From Mesorhizobium sp. WSM4311 (GTDB lineage: Bacteria > Pseudomonadota > Alphaproteobacteria > Rhizobiales > Rhizobiaceae), in assembly GCF_002295115.1 (NCBI RefSeq), contig NZ_NSFV01000025.1, positions 1-39,168 on the forward strand: a DNA stretch of 39,168 bases. The letters run 5' to 3'. Shown here in pieces: positions 31,370 through 39,168 of this stretch (position 1 is the stretch's first letter; every line of letters starts with the position of its first letter). The position numbers and the translations under genes were made by a program. The notes beneath the pieces were generated by a model that worked only from the letters and a program-made list of their open reading frames with translations, was not told the origin of the DNA and did no database searches.

Positions 31370-32035
31370 ATGCTCAACAGCTTCGACTATGGCGGCAAGG
31401 AAGCCGATACCGTGCATGCGCTGGAGGAGGACATCATCTTCGGCCGACTGGCGCCCGGCACGCGCCTTGTCGAGGATGTCCTTTTGGCCCGCTTCCCGGT
31501 CTCGCGCCACACCATCCGCCAGGCGCTGTACCAGCTGGAAAAGCTCGGCATCGTCACGCGCGAGCGCAACAAGGGGGCCATGGTGCGCCGGCTCTCGCCG
31601 GAGGAAGTGCGGCAGATCTACGAAGTGCGCGAAATGCTGCAGCGCCAGGCGGCGCTGATGATCCCCCTGCCGGTCACCGAGGTGCTGATCGCGCAATTGG
31701 AGGAAATCCACCGCATCTATAGCGGCCATGTCGATGCAGGCTATCTCAGGGGCATCCACGAGGCCAATGACCGCTTCCACCTGACCATGTTCTCGGCCTG
31801 CGGCAACGCCTATCTCGTCGCCTCGATCGAACACTATATGCGCCTCAGCCTGCCGGTGCGGGCCAATTCGCTGGCCGACAGGGAAAAGCTCGACATCTCG
31901 CGCCAGCACCACGCGATGATGATCCAGGCGCTGAAGCGCCGGGACAATTGGGTGCTGGCGCAGCTCTGCGTCGACCATCTGCAGCCGAGCAAGGTGTTTT
32001 ATCTCCAGGAGATCGAGACGGCGCCGGCTGGCTGA
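31370..32035 (+). CDS. GntR-family regulator with FCD domain
   Basis: A 221-residue regulator of the FadR/FCD group: winged helix at ~10-75 (EEDIIFGRLAPGTRLVEDVL, FPVSRHTIRQALYQLEKLGI, then NKGAMVRRLSPEE), then an all-helical FCD ligand domain in which DRFHLTMFSACGN and SRQHHAMMIQALKRR supply the usual metal-binding Asp/His residues. Such regulators sense small carboxylates or sugar acids. The ATG at 31370 has AGGGA about 7 upstream. Two tandem palindromes abut the start, so it probably represses itself. The target genes are not evident; the closest genes converge on it or lead into it. Confidence 0.9.
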   Translation: MLNSFDYGGKEADTVHALEEDIIFGRLAPGTRLVEDVLLARFPVSRHTIRQALYQLEKLGIVTRERNKGAMVRRLSPEEVRQIYEVREMLQRQAALMIPLPVTEVLIAQLEEIHRIYSGHVDAGYLRGIHEANDRFHLTMFSACGNAYLVASIEHYMRLSLPVRANSLADREKLDISRQHHAMMIQALKRRDNWVLAQLCVDHLQPSKVFYLQEIETAPAG

Positions 32036-32098
32036 AGCAACGACCGTCCATCCGTAATGGCGCAAAAGAAACAAGGAGATAGTCGCCGAACGCTGTCT

Positions 32099-33103
32099 CT
32101 ACCTGACCTTGACGACGACCTTGCCCTTGGCACGCCCCGCTTCGACATAGGCCAATGCCTCGTTGGTCTTCTCGAATGGAAAAGTCCGATCGATGACGGG
32201 GCGTATGATGCCGGATTCGATGAGCGACGTGATCTTGCCCAGCTGATCGCCCTGCGCCCACATGAACAGGAAAGAATAGCCGACACCGGCGCGTCTGGCC
32301 TTGCTGCGTATGCCGCGGCTCAGCAAGCGCAGGATCAGCTTCAGGACTATGTTCAGCTTCTGCTTTCCCGCAAATTCGGGATCCGGCGGGCCGGAAATGG
32401 AGATGAGTTTCCCGCCCGGCTTCAGCACATGCAGGGATTTTTCCAGTGTTTTGGCGTCCTGGCTGTTCAGGACGACGTCGTAGCCTTGCAGGATTTTCTC
32501 GAAATCGTCTTTCTTGTAGTCGATGACGATATCGGCTCCGAGATCTTTCACCAGATCGGCATTCGCTGCGCTCGCCGTCGTCGCGACGGTCGCGCCGAGA
32601 TGCTTCGCCAGTTGGATGGCGAAGGTCCCCACTCCGCCCGAGCCGGCCTGGATGAACACCTTCTGGCCCTTCTTCAGCCCGGCTGTCTCCACCAGCACCT
32701 GCCAGGCGGTCAGGCCCACCAGCGGAATCGAGGCGGCTTCTTCCATGCTGAGGTTTTTTGGCTTCAGCGCCACATCGGCTTCATCCATGGCGATGGATTG
32801 GGCGAACGTGCCGATCCGCCCGTCGCGCGACCGCGCATAGACTTCGTCACCGAGCCTGAATTTGCGGACTTTCGATCCGGCCCGCACGACGATCCCCGCC
32901 ACGTCGTGGCCCAGGATGAACGGCGGGCGATAGGGCAATATCAGCTTGAACTCCCCGTCCCGAAGCTTGGAATCGAGAAGGTTCACCCCGGCGGCGTGAA
33001 TTTCGACCAGGACATCATTGTCCCGCAACTCGGGTTCCGGCATCTCGGCGAGCAGCAGGGCGCCCTTCTTTTGATACTTGTCGACAACAAAGGCTTTCAT
33101 CAT
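32099..33103 (-). CDS. NADP-dependent zinc-less alcohol dehydrogenase-like oxidoreductase (MDR)
   Basis: A 334-residue member of the medium-chain dehydrogenase/reductase, quinone-oxidoreductase-like branch. It has the GroES-like part (DVLVEIHAAGVNLLDSKLRD, GHDVAGIVVRAGS) and the Rossmann part with VFIQAGSGGVGTFAIQLAKH; the structural-zinc cysteines of classical alcohol dehydrogenases are absent. It likely reduces enones or quinones with NADPH. The ATG pair at 33103/33100 follows GAAAGCG. It lies 109 bases after the SDR gene on the same strand; both may be controlled by the divergent TetR. Confidence 0.9.
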   Translation of the reverse strand: MMKAFVVDKYQKKGALLLAEMPEPELRDNDVLVEIHAAGVNLLDSKLRDGEFKLILPYRPPFILGHDVAGIVVRAGSKVRKFRLGDEVYARSRDGRIGTFAQSIAMDEADVALKPKNLSMEEAASIPLVGLTAWQVLVETAGLKKGQKVFIQAGSGGVGTFAIQLAKHLGATVATTASAANADLVKDLGADIVIDYKKDDFEKILQGYDVVLNSQDAKTLEKSLHVLKPGGKLISISGPPDPEFAGKQKLNIVLKLILRLLSRGIRSKARRAGVGYSFLFMWAQGDQLGKITSLIESGIIRPVIDRTFPFEKTNEALAYVEAGRAKGKVVVKVR

Positions 33104-33212
33104 GGTCGCTTTCTAAAATGATTTTCTGTGGCCGGCACGAACGGCCAAGCCGCAAGGTGTGGTCGGTCGCCGGACAAGACCGGCGATGTTGCTGTTAAAT
33201 CCGCGGCTGCGT

Positions 33213-34028
33213 TCAGACAGGCAGGCGAAATTGCTTGCGCAAGATTTTGTCGAACATCGCTGTCGGCGCGAACCGGCGCAGCATGCTTACCTGCCGTGCT
33301 GCCTTGCCGGCGGTGTAGCGCCGCAGCGGATGCCGGTCGGTCGCAGCCCGCAGAACCACCTTCGCCACCACCTCCGGCAGATCGGCCTTGGGCGTCACGT
33401 CGCGAAGCAATGCCTCGACACCGGCCCGCGCCTCATCATATTCCTTCTTGACGGAATCGGGCTCGAATCCGTTCTGGTCAAAGACGGTGCGCACGAATGC
33501 CGGTTCGATGACCGAGACGCGAATATTGAAAGCGCGAACCTCATGGTCGAGCGATTCCGAATAGCCTTCAAGCGCGTGCTTGACGGCTGAATAATGGGCC
33601 GAATATGGCGCCGGGACCAGCCCCAGGATTGAGCCTATATTGACGATGCGCCCCTCGCCCAGCCGGCGCATCGAGGGCAGCACCGCGTGGGTCATCCGCA
33701 TGACGCCAAACAGGTTGACGTCGAACAGCGCCTGCGACTGCGAGATCGAGGACTCTTCCGCCCCTCCCAGCAGCCCGATACCGGCATTGTTGACCAACAG
33801 GTCTATCCGCCCGGTCTTGCCGAGGACGGTCGAGACAAGGGACGCGACGGACGCGTCGTCGGTCACGTCGCAAACCAGCATCGATATCCCGTTCGAAGCC
33901 TGATTGGATGCCTTGCGGCTGGTGCCGAAGACAGTGAAGCCGGCGCGTGCCAAAATCTCCGCACTGGCACGGCCAATGCCTGACGAGGCGCCGGTCACGA
34001 TCGCGGTCTTTCCCGAATTCCGGTTCAT
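33213..34028 (-). CDS. Short-chain dehydrogenase/reductase
   Basis: A 271-residue classical SDR: TGASSGIGRASAEILARAG (cofactor motif) near the N-terminus, DLLVNNAGIGLL (NNAG), the serine in IVNIGSILG and the catalytic YSAVK pair in SAHYSAVKHALEG. The cofactor arginine/lysine after strand 2 (GTSRKASNQ) suggests NADP. Its substrate is unknown. The gene starts at 34028 and is divergent from the TetR gene, with two TetR-type palindromes in the 107 bases between them, which points to repression by TetR. Confidence 0.92.
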   Translation of the reverse strand: MNRNSGKTAIVTGASSGIGRASAEILARAGFTVFGTSRKASNQASNGISMLVCDVTDDASVASLVSTVLGKTGRIDLLVNNAGIGLLGGAEESSISQSQALFDVNLFGVMRMTHAVLPSMRRLGEGRIVNIGSILGLVPAPYSAHYSAVKHALEGYSESLDHEVRAFNIRVSVIEPAFVRTVFDQNGFEPDSVKKEYDEARAGVEALLRDVTPKADLPEVVAKVVLRAATDRHPLRRYTAGKAARQVSMLRRFAPTAMFDKILRKQFRLPV

Positions 34029-34074
34029 TCCGAAGGCTCCAAACGTAAGAGGTCTTGCCTGTGGTCGGCGATTG

Positions 34075-34109
34075 CATTATGGTTGTAATATCACATTATG
34101 ATCATAATG
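34075..34109. promoter_or_regulatory. Paired TetR-type operator
   Basis: CATTATGATCATAATG (34094-34109) is a perfect 16-bp palindrome; CATTATGGTTGTAATA (34075-34090) is a looser copy with centres 19 bp apart. They lie in the divergent SDR/TetR promoter region, overlapping where both promoters should be. Confidence 0.65.
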
Positions 34110-34135
34110 CAATAGTGTAATGAGAAGGAACCATC

Positions 34136-34723
34136 ATGCGCTATGACAAGGGCCGGAAGGACGCATCACGCAGCCGGATCATGGAGGTCGCCGCCAACCG
34201 TTTTCGCGGTGACGGCATCGCTGCGTCCGGATTGGCAACCATCATGAAAGACGCCGGGCTGACCAATGGCGCCTTCTATCCGCACTTCCAGTCAAAGGCC
34301 GACCTCGTCCGCGAGAGCATGGCATCGGCACTGGAAACCCAGTCGCAGCAATTGCAGCAGGCACTGGCCTCAGGCGGCCTGGAACTGGCGATGGCGATGT
34401 ATCTGTCGCCCGAGCACCGGGATCATCCGCAGACCGGCTGTGCGTCCGCCGCGCTGTTGCCGGAAATCGCGCGTCAATCGCCCGAGACGCGCGCCCTCTA
34501 CACCGAAAAGCTGCTGACCCTGGTGCACCAGTTGGCCAAGAACCTGCCGCCGCGCACCCGCGATCGCGAAGGCGTGGCGTTGGGCGTATTCGCCGCGCTT
34601 ATCGGCGCCCTTCAATTGGCCCGCGCGGTGGAAGGAACGGAATTGTCGGACTGCATCTTGGCCGCGGGCGCGGATGCGGCGCGTGCGCTGATCCAGCCGA
34701 GGCAGAAGCATGAAGCATCCTAA
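34136..34723 (+). CDS. TetR/AcrR-family transcriptional regulator
   Basis: A 195-residue TetR-type repressor. Residues ~8-55 are the DNA-binding domain (DASRSRIMEVAANRFRGDGI then GLATIMKDAGLTNGAFYPHF, with the recognition helix in NGAFYPHFQSKADL). The C-terminal helices have HRDHPQTGCASAALLPEIAR, the TetR_C pattern found in YxaF/LmrA-like and related repressors of oxidoreductase genes. The ligand is probably an electrophile or quinone-like compound judged from the SDR and MDR genes it flanks; this is inference. The ATG at 34136 has GAAGGAA a few bases upstream. Confidence 0.92.
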   Translation: MRYDKGRKDASRSRIMEVAANRFRGDGIAASGLATIMKDAGLTNGAFYPHFQSKADLVRESMASALETQSQQLQQALASGGLELAMAMYLSPEHRDHPQTGCASAALLPEIARQSPETRALYTEKLLTLVHQLAKNLPPRTRDREGVALGVFAALIGALQLARAVEGTELSDCILAAGADAARALIQPRQKHEAS

Positions 34724-34745
34724 AGCCATCGACGATCAGCTATTG

Positions 34746-34761
34746 CCTCGAAATGTCGAGG
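34746..34761. terminator. Short hairpin between convergent genes
   Basis: CCTCGA (34746-34751) and TCGAGG (34756-34761) enclose a 4-base loop, 22 bases after the TetR stop and just beyond the end of the convergent FAD dehydrogenase gene. There is no T-tract, so terminator function is only a suggestion. Confidence 0.3.
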
Positions 34762-34769
34762 GCGGAAGG

Positions 34770-36032
34770 TCAGAACCGGCCGGCGGCGAAAGGCGCAAGT
34801 CTTTCGCTGTTGGCCCGCCGGTCGGCGATGAGGTCGCCAACCAGCCGCGCGGTGACGGCCGAGAGCGTCAGCCCGAGATGGCCATGGCCGAAGGCGTAGA
34901 TCACGTTCGCATTGCCGGGCGACGGGCCGATGACGGGCCTGGAATCCGGCAGCGAAGGGCGGAAGCCCAGCCATTTTGACGACGGCCGGCCGAGCGCGGG
35001 GAAGAATTGGCGCACGCCGCGATCGAGCAGGGCCAGCCGGCGCGGATTGGGCGGCGAGGCCAGGCGGCCGAGTTCGACGGTGCCGGCAACGCGCAGCCGG
35101 CCGGCCATCGGCGTCATGTAGAAGCCGAGATCTACCGGGCACACCGGGCGCGTCAGCAGCGGCATTTCGGTCGGAAATTCCAGGTGATAGCCGCGCTCCG
35201 TTTCCAGCGGGATGCGGTCGCCGGCCCGCGCCGCCAGCGGGCGCGAGAAGGCACCGGCGGCGATCACCACCTTGTGGGCGCGCAGCCGCAGCCCGGGACC
35301 GCTGAGGTCGACACCACTGGCATCGGCTCGCAGCCCTGTCACCTCGCCCCGCAGCAAGGTGGTGCCCCGGTCCGTCGCCGCCTTGAGCAGCCGCGCCATC
35401 ATCGTCGGGGGATCGGTCAGGTTCATCGATTGCGGAAAGAACAGCCCGCCGCCCCGCACCGCCGGCAGGTTCGGTTCCAGCGCCGCCACTTCTTGGGGGT
35501 TCAGCACCGCCTGGTCGATGCCGAATTCGGCGCGCAACGCCCGGCTCGACGCGCCGCCGGCAAGATCGCCCGGGCGACGATAGAGATAAAGGCAGCCATT
35601 GCGGCGCAGCAGATCGGCGGCATCGGCCTCGTCAGCCATCTCCTCCCAGGCCGGCAGGGAATCGGCCAGCAGCCCGGCCATCGCGACCGCATTGGCATGA
35701 GTGGCGACCGGCAGCGATTGCCTGACGAACCGCAGTAGCCACGGCGCCAGATGCATGAGCGCGCTCAAGCGCAGCGAGAAGGGACTGTCGGCGTCAAGAA
35801 GCAGTTTCGGCAGCGCGCGCAGCACAGCGGGATTGCCTACCGGCATGCAGGCATATTCGGCCAGCGTGCCGGCATTGCCAAACGAGGCGCCCGAGCCCGG
35901 TTCGTTGCGATCGATGAGCAGGACTTCGCGGCCGTCGTTGGCCAGCCGCAGCGCCGTCGCCAGCCCGACCACGCCGACGCCGATCACGGCGATCTCGACA
36001 CTCTTCGAAACTGTCACTTGTTGTTCCCCCAT
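34770..36032 (-). CDS. D-amino-acid dehydrogenase-like FAD oxidoreductase (DadA type)
   Basis: A 420-residue DAO-superfamily flavoprotein. The N-terminal motif EIAVIGVGVVGLATALRLAN and the following LLIDRNEPGSGASFGNAGTL are typical of DadA-type dehydrogenases, as are VVIAAGAFSRPLAARAGDRI, PLETERGYHLEFP, and the C-terminal GFRPSLPDSRPVIGPSPGNA and YAFGHGHLGLTLSAVTARLV. It would oxidise a D-amino acid or related amine and pass electrons to the respiratory chain. ATG at 36032 has AAGGA five bases upstream; a GTG at 36017 with GGGGGA is the alternative. It follows the MocR gene by 46 bases, same strand, likely one operon. Confidence 0.88.
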   Translation of the reverse strand: MGEQQVTVSKSVEIAVIGVGVVGLATALRLANDGREVLLIDRNEPGSGASFGNAGTLAEYACMPVGNPAVLRALPKLLLDADSPFSLRLSALMHLAPWLLRFVRQSLPVATHANAVAMAGLLADSLPAWEEMADEADAADLLRRNGCLYLYRRPGDLAGGASSRALRAEFGIDQAVLNPQEVAALEPNLPAVRGGGLFFPQSMNLTDPPTMMARLLKAATDRGTTLLRGEVTGLRADASGVDLSGPGLRLRAHKVVIAAGAFSRPLAARAGDRIPLETERGYHLEFPTEMPLLTRPVCPVDLGFYMTPMAGRLRVAGTVELGRLASPPNPRRLALLDRGVRQFFPALGRPSSKWLGFRPSLPDSRPVIGPSPGNANVIYAFGHGHLGLTLSAVTARLVGDLIADRRANSERLAPFAAGRF

Positions 36033-36078
36033 GCCTGTCCTTGTTCCAAAACCGCAGCGCGCTTTCAGGCGGCGGGCA

Positions 36079-37467
36079 TCAGACAAAGCCCGGCAATTGC
36101 AGATGCCCGGCCGACAGCAGCTCGGCCATGATGGTCAGCGCGGTGCGCAGATCGTCCTGTGAGCGCGCCGCCCCGACATTGATGCGCACGCCGTGCTGGA
36201 CCGGCTCGCGGCCGACGGCGAAGGCATCGCCCGGCAGCAAGGCGACGCCGCGTTCCAGGCAGGTGCGGGCAAAGCCGGCGCCGCGCCACGGCTCGGGCAG
36301 GCGCAGCCAGGCATGGGTGGCGCTCGGCTGGCTCTGCACATCGTAGCGGCCGAGGATTTCGCTCAGGATCGCCTGGCGCTGGCGCAGTTCCTGTTTCTGC
36401 ACCTCGATGATGCGCAATGCTGCCCCGTCCTCGATCATGCGCGCACCGATCAGCGCGGTCAGCGGGCTGATGCTCCAGCAATTGATGCGCAAAGCCGCCG
36501 CCACCTGGCCGGCAATGGCGCGCGGCGCGACGACGAAGCCGAGCCGCAAGCCGGGCGCCAGGCATTTCGACAGCGCGCCGATATGCACCGTCAGCTCCGG
36601 CTCCAGGCTGGCGAAGGAAGGCAAGGCCTCGTCGGCCAGCGGCCGGTAGACGTCATCCTCGATGATCAGCACATTGTGGCGGCGCGCCACGGCCGCAAGC
36701 TCGTGGCGGCGCGCTTCGCTGAGCGTAATCGTCGTCGGATTGTGCAGCGTCGGCACCAGGAATACCGCGCGGGGGCGCAGCTGCGCGCAGGCGGCGTCGA
36801 AAGCATCCGGCCGCATGCCGCCGCGATCCATGGCGACGCCCCTGAGATCGAGCCCATGCACCCGGCAGAGCGCGTTGATGCCCTGATAGGTCACCTCGTC
36901 TGCAAGCATCACCTCGCCCTGCCGCGTCACCGCGCCAAGCAGGCAGTCGAGCCCATGCTGGGCACCGGCCGCCAGCACCACCCGGCCGGGATCGCCGTCG
37001 CCGGCAACGGGCTTCAGCCAGTCGGCGATCGCCGCGCGTGCCCAGAGCGGCCCTTCCGGCGGATGGTAATCCTGCAGCGAGGCATAGTGCGGATCCCTGG
37101 GCAGACGCGGCAAGAGAGCCGCCAGCGCGTCAAGATAGGCCGAGGTGGCCGGCCGGTTGACCGAGAGGTCGATGATGCCGCTTTCGTCGCTCGGCGCCGA
37201 GACGAAGCCGGGCCGTTCGCCGGCCTGCCTGGCGGCGACCGTGGTGCCCCGCCCCGGCCGCGCTTCCAGCAGGCCGCGCTGCTGCAGCGTCGCCAGCGCC
37301 CGCGTCACCGTGGTGACGTTGATGCCGAGCGCCCGTGCTATGTCGCGCTGCGGCGGCAGCCGGTCGCCAACCGCGAGCGTGCCGGCGGCAATGCGCTCGG
37401 CGATCGCGTCGGCGAGACGGCGATAGACCGGATTTTCATCCTCGGTAAGGCGGAGATCGCTGAGCAT
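36079..37467 (-). CDS. MocR/PdxR-type regulator (GntR winged helix + aminotransferase domain)
   Basis: A 462-residue fused regulator. Residues ~10-78 are a GntR winged helix (YRRLADAIAERIAAGTLAVG, LGINVTTVTRALATLQQRGL); residues ~100-455 are a class I aminotransferase fold with PLP-lysine at about K301 (HIGALSKCLAPGLRLG), HNPTT (Asn-Pro contact) and EDDVYRPL. MocR regulators use PLP and an amine or amino-acid ligand as the signal, not as a reaction. It stands divergent to a polyamine-type ABC operon and directly upstream of a DadA-like dehydrogenase, so it probably controls uptake and oxidation of an amino compound. Repeated TTGTGTGA motifs lie in the intergenic region. Confidence 0.9.
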   Translation of the reverse strand: MLSDLRLTEDENPVYRRLADAIAERIAAGTLAVGDRLPPQRDIARALGINVTTVTRALATLQQRGLLEARPGRGTTVAARQAGERPGFVSAPSDESGIIDLSVNRPATSAYLDALAALLPRLPRDPHYASLQDYHPPEGPLWARAAIADWLKPVAGDGDPGRVVLAAGAQHGLDCLLGAVTRQGEVMLADEVTYQGINALCRVHGLDLRGVAMDRGGMRPDAFDAACAQLRPRAVFLVPTLHNPTTITLSEARRHELAAVARRHNVLIIEDDVYRPLADEALPSFASLEPELTVHIGALSKCLAPGLRLGFVVAPRAIAGQVAAALRINCWSISPLTALIGARMIEDGAALRIIEVQKQELRQRQAILSEILGRYDVQSQPSATHAWLRLPEPWRGAGFARTCLERGVALLPGDAFAVGREPVQHGVRINVGAARSQDDLRTALTIMAELLSAGHLQLPGFV

Positions 37468-37535
37468 GCTGGATGGATTCGGGCCTTCGGCTTTGTCGAG
37501 GGATTAGCATAAGACAATTCGCCGGACAATAGCAC

Positions 37536-37650
37536 TTGTGTGACATCAATCCGGCTTTGTCGGTTAGGAAATATCACACAATCGCAACAAATACCGGCTT
37601 GACGCCCAAAGTTGTATGCATCTATGCTCGAATTCAGATTGATTGTGTGA
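37536..37650. promoter_or_regulatory. Three TTGTGTGA repeats in the MocR/ABC divergent region
   Basis: TTGTGTGA occurs at 37536-37543 and 37643-37650 on the plus strand and inverted at 37574-37581. The first two form an inverted pair (TTGTGTGACAT and ATATCACACAA). A separate inverted pair, TTGTATGC near 37612 and GCATACAA near 37651-37658, overlaps the third copy. MocR regulators bind direct and inverted repeats of this length; this is the likely operator region. Confidence 0.5.
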
Positions 37651-37756
37651 GCATACAAGTTTGGACGACCCGCCGAGATGCGGGCTTCCAATGGGACGGA
37701 AACATGCATCACAAGCCGCATAGTGCTTCAGCAGCCACGTTTCGGAATCGCGCACG

Positions 37757-38908
37757 ATGAGCGCCGCCCGTCAGGCCGCTTTGCCCTCATCGCCAACCTC
37801 GGCCGCTGCCGCCGGCCCGGCTTTCGTCGATTTCGTCGATGTCGAGAAATCCTATGACGGCCGCGCCTTCGCGGTGACCAGACTGAACCTCGGCGTGGCG
37901 CGCGGCGAATTCCTGACGCTGCTTGGCCCTTCGGGTTCGGGCAAGACGACGACGCTCAACATGCTGGCCGGCTTCGAACGGCCGACCAGCGGCACCATCA
38001 CGCTGGAAGGCAGGCCGGTCGACCGGCTGCCGCCCTACCAGCGCAACATCGGCATGGTGTTCCAGAACTACGCGCTGTTCCCGCATATGAGTGTAGAGGA
38101 GAACGTCGCCTTCCCGCTCTCCGTCCGCCAGGTGAGCAAGGCCGACATTGCCGGCCGCGTCGGCCGCGCGCTGGACATGGTGCGGCTGAAGCAATTCGGC
38201 GACCGCAAGCCGGCGCAGCTTTCCGGCGGACAGCAACAGCGCGTGGCGCTGGCACGCGCGCTGGTGTTCGAGCCGAGCCTGGTGCTGATGGACGAGCCGC
38301 TCGGCGCGCTCGACAAGAAATTGCGCGAGCACATGCAGCTCGAAATCAAGCAGATCCACACCATGCTCGGTGTCACCATCGTCTACGTCACCCATGACCA
38401 GAGCGAGGCGCTGACCATGTCGGACCGTGTCGCCGTCTTCAACAATGGCGCCATCGCCCAGCTCGGTTCGCCCGACGATCTCTACAACGCCCCGCAAAGC
38501 TCCTTCGTGGCGAGCTTCATCGGCGAGAACAACACGCTGGAAGGCGTCGTCGACCGCGTTTCGGGCAAGGAATGCCGTGTGCGGCTCACCGGCGGCGGAG
38601 AGCTGACCGCGCTCGCCATCGGCGTGGCGCAGGGAGCCGCCTGCCATGTCGCCATCCGCCCCGAGCGGCTGAGCCTTATGCCGACGGGCGCCAACGCCCT
38701 GCCCGCGACGGTCGACGGCCGCATCTATCTCGGCGACCACCTGCGGCTTCTGGCCAGGCTCGGCAACGACCAGGTGCTGACCGTCAAGGTTGGCCCCGAG
38801 GCGACCATGGCCAATGGCGAGGCCGTCACGGTCTCCTGCGCGCCCCAGGACTGCCGCGCCTTTCCCACCGATGCCGGAACGGGCGCCGCCAGGATAGGTC
38901 CATCCTGA
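37757..38908 (+). CDS. ABC transporter ATP-binding protein (spermidine/putrescine type)
   Basis: A 383-residue ATPase. Walker A GPSGSGKT at ~57-64, Q-loop VFQNYALFPHMSVEENV, signature LSGGQQQR at ~155-162, Walker B SLVLMDEP with the glutamate near 180, and the switch histidine near 213 in YVTHDQSEA. A C-terminal TOBE-type domain (FIGENNTLEGVVD, VAIRPERLSL, ATVDGRIYLGDHLRLLARLG) is typical of PotA/FbpC-like importers. It energises the transporter whose substrate-binding protein follows 43 bases downstream. The N-terminal 20 residues are an unconserved Ala/Ser-rich extension, so a later start is possible. Confidence 0.92.
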   Translation: MSAARQAALPSSPTSAAAAGPAFVDFVDVEKSYDGRAFAVTRLNLGVARGEFLTLLGPSGSGKTTTLNMLAGFERPTSGTITLEGRPVDRLPPYQRNIGMVFQNYALFPHMSVEENVAFPLSVRQVSKADIAGRVGRALDMVRLKQFGDRKPAQLSGGQQQRVALARALVFEPSLVLMDEPLGALDKKLREHMQLEIKQIHTMLGVTIVYVTHDQSEALTMSDRVAVFNNGAIAQLGSPDDLYNAPQSSFVASFIGENNTLEGVVDRVSGKECRVRLTGGGELTALAIGVAQGAACHVAIRPERLSLMPTGANALPATVDGRIYLGDHLRLLARLGNDQVLTVKVGPEATMANGEAVTVSCAPQDCRAFPTDAGTGAARIGPS

Positions 38909-38951
38909 ACCAAGCCAAGAACAGATCCATCTCAAAAACAGGGGAAGAAAA

Positions 38952-39168
38952 ATGAAAATCGCAAAGACCCGGATGCTCGCTTTCGCCGCGGCCACCGCAC
39001 TGTTCAGCATCGGCCACGCGGCACTCGCCGATGAATTGTCGATCATGGCCAGCGGCGGCGCCTGGCAGGATGCCCAGCGCAAGGCCTGGTTCGAGCCGTT
39101 CAGCAAGGAAACTGGCGCCAAGATCCTCGAGCAGGAATATCTCGGCGATCTCGGCAAGGTCAAAGCCA
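38952..39168 (+). CDS. ABC transporter substrate-binding protein, 5' part (cut by window edge)
   Basis: Seventy-two codons to the right edge. A Sec signal peptide (MKIAKTRMLAFAAATALFSI, cleavage probably after residue 26, ALA/DE) leads into ELSIMASGGAWQDAQRKAWF and EPFSKETGAKILEQEYLGDL, the opening of a PotD/AfuA-like extracellular solute-binding protein. With the PotA-like ATPase ahead, the substrate is probably a polyamine, amine or amino acid derivative. GGGGAAGAAAA upstream of the ATG at 38952 gives a purine-rich ribosome binding site. Permease genes are expected beyond the window. Confidence 0.9.
   Translation, partial: MKIAKTRMLAFAAATALFSIGHAALADELSIMASGGAWQDAQRKAWFEPFSKETGAKILEQEYLGDLGKVKA

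Overview
The window is GC-rich, gene-dense chromosomal DNA of an alphaproteobacterium. It most resembles a rhizobial lineage such as Mesorhizobium, which I infer from several features: a Ku/LigD end-joining set with LigD domains in the phosphoesterase-ligase-polymerase order, a CelD-type exopolysaccharide locus, EcfG-type (GGAAC-N16/17-CGTT) stress promoters, DUF3606 and CsbD genes, and many small ABC, GntR, LacI and MocR catabolic modules. I see no rRNA, tRNA, complete insertion sequence, phage or CRISPR array.

Layout. 1-5.0 kb: the 5' end of an amidohydrolase-like gene, an isochorismatase-fold hydrolase, a DUF5071 protein, a membrane-anchored WD40 protein preceded by a tiny overlapping ORF, exonuclease III, an alpha/beta hydrolase, and a rhizobial-type inverted repeat. 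5.0-10.1 kb: a DNA end-joining block on the minus strand (small ORF, ligD, ku, and a BRCT/HTH-like/TPR protein translationally coupled to ku). 10.5-25.4 kb: an EthD-like protein, then an exopolysaccharide locus of four transcription units: GT4 glycosyltransferase, Wzx-type flippase and two tandem CelD/GNAT paralogues; DUF1972 glycosyltransferase and GH5 glycanase; Wzz/Wzc-like protein and Wzy-like polymerase; GINT1-like glycosyltransferase followed by an FAD oxidoreductase. A near-consensus sigma-54 promoter lies before the GINT1-like gene, and two weaker candidates lie in the divergent 15.9-16.3 kb gap.

25.6-28.8 kb: a sugar module (TIM-barrel epimerase, LacI regulator, divergent 2-hydroxyacid dehydrogenase) with paired operators. 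29.0-30.4 kb: small stress genes (CsbD and DUF3606, each with an EcfG-type promoter), two small unknown genes, and what looks like a decayed SRAP/YedK fragment. 30.5-34.7 kb: an HTH regulator, a GntR/FCD regulator with two identical palindromes at its start, an SDR and an MDR reductase, and a divergent TetR regulator. 34.8-39.2 kb: an FAD amino-acid-type dehydrogenase and a MocR regulator, divergent from a spermidine/putrescine-type ABC operon that runs off the right edge.

How they work together (inference): 6.2-9.8 kb is a bacterial NHEJ locus with a possible accessory factor. 10.9-25.4 kb makes, exports and perhaps trims or decorates a surface polysaccharide. The initiating phosphoglycosyl transferase and outer-membrane export protein are not seen here. 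The last third is mostly regulator/enzyme pairs for small-molecule catabolism, several with visible operator-like repeats.
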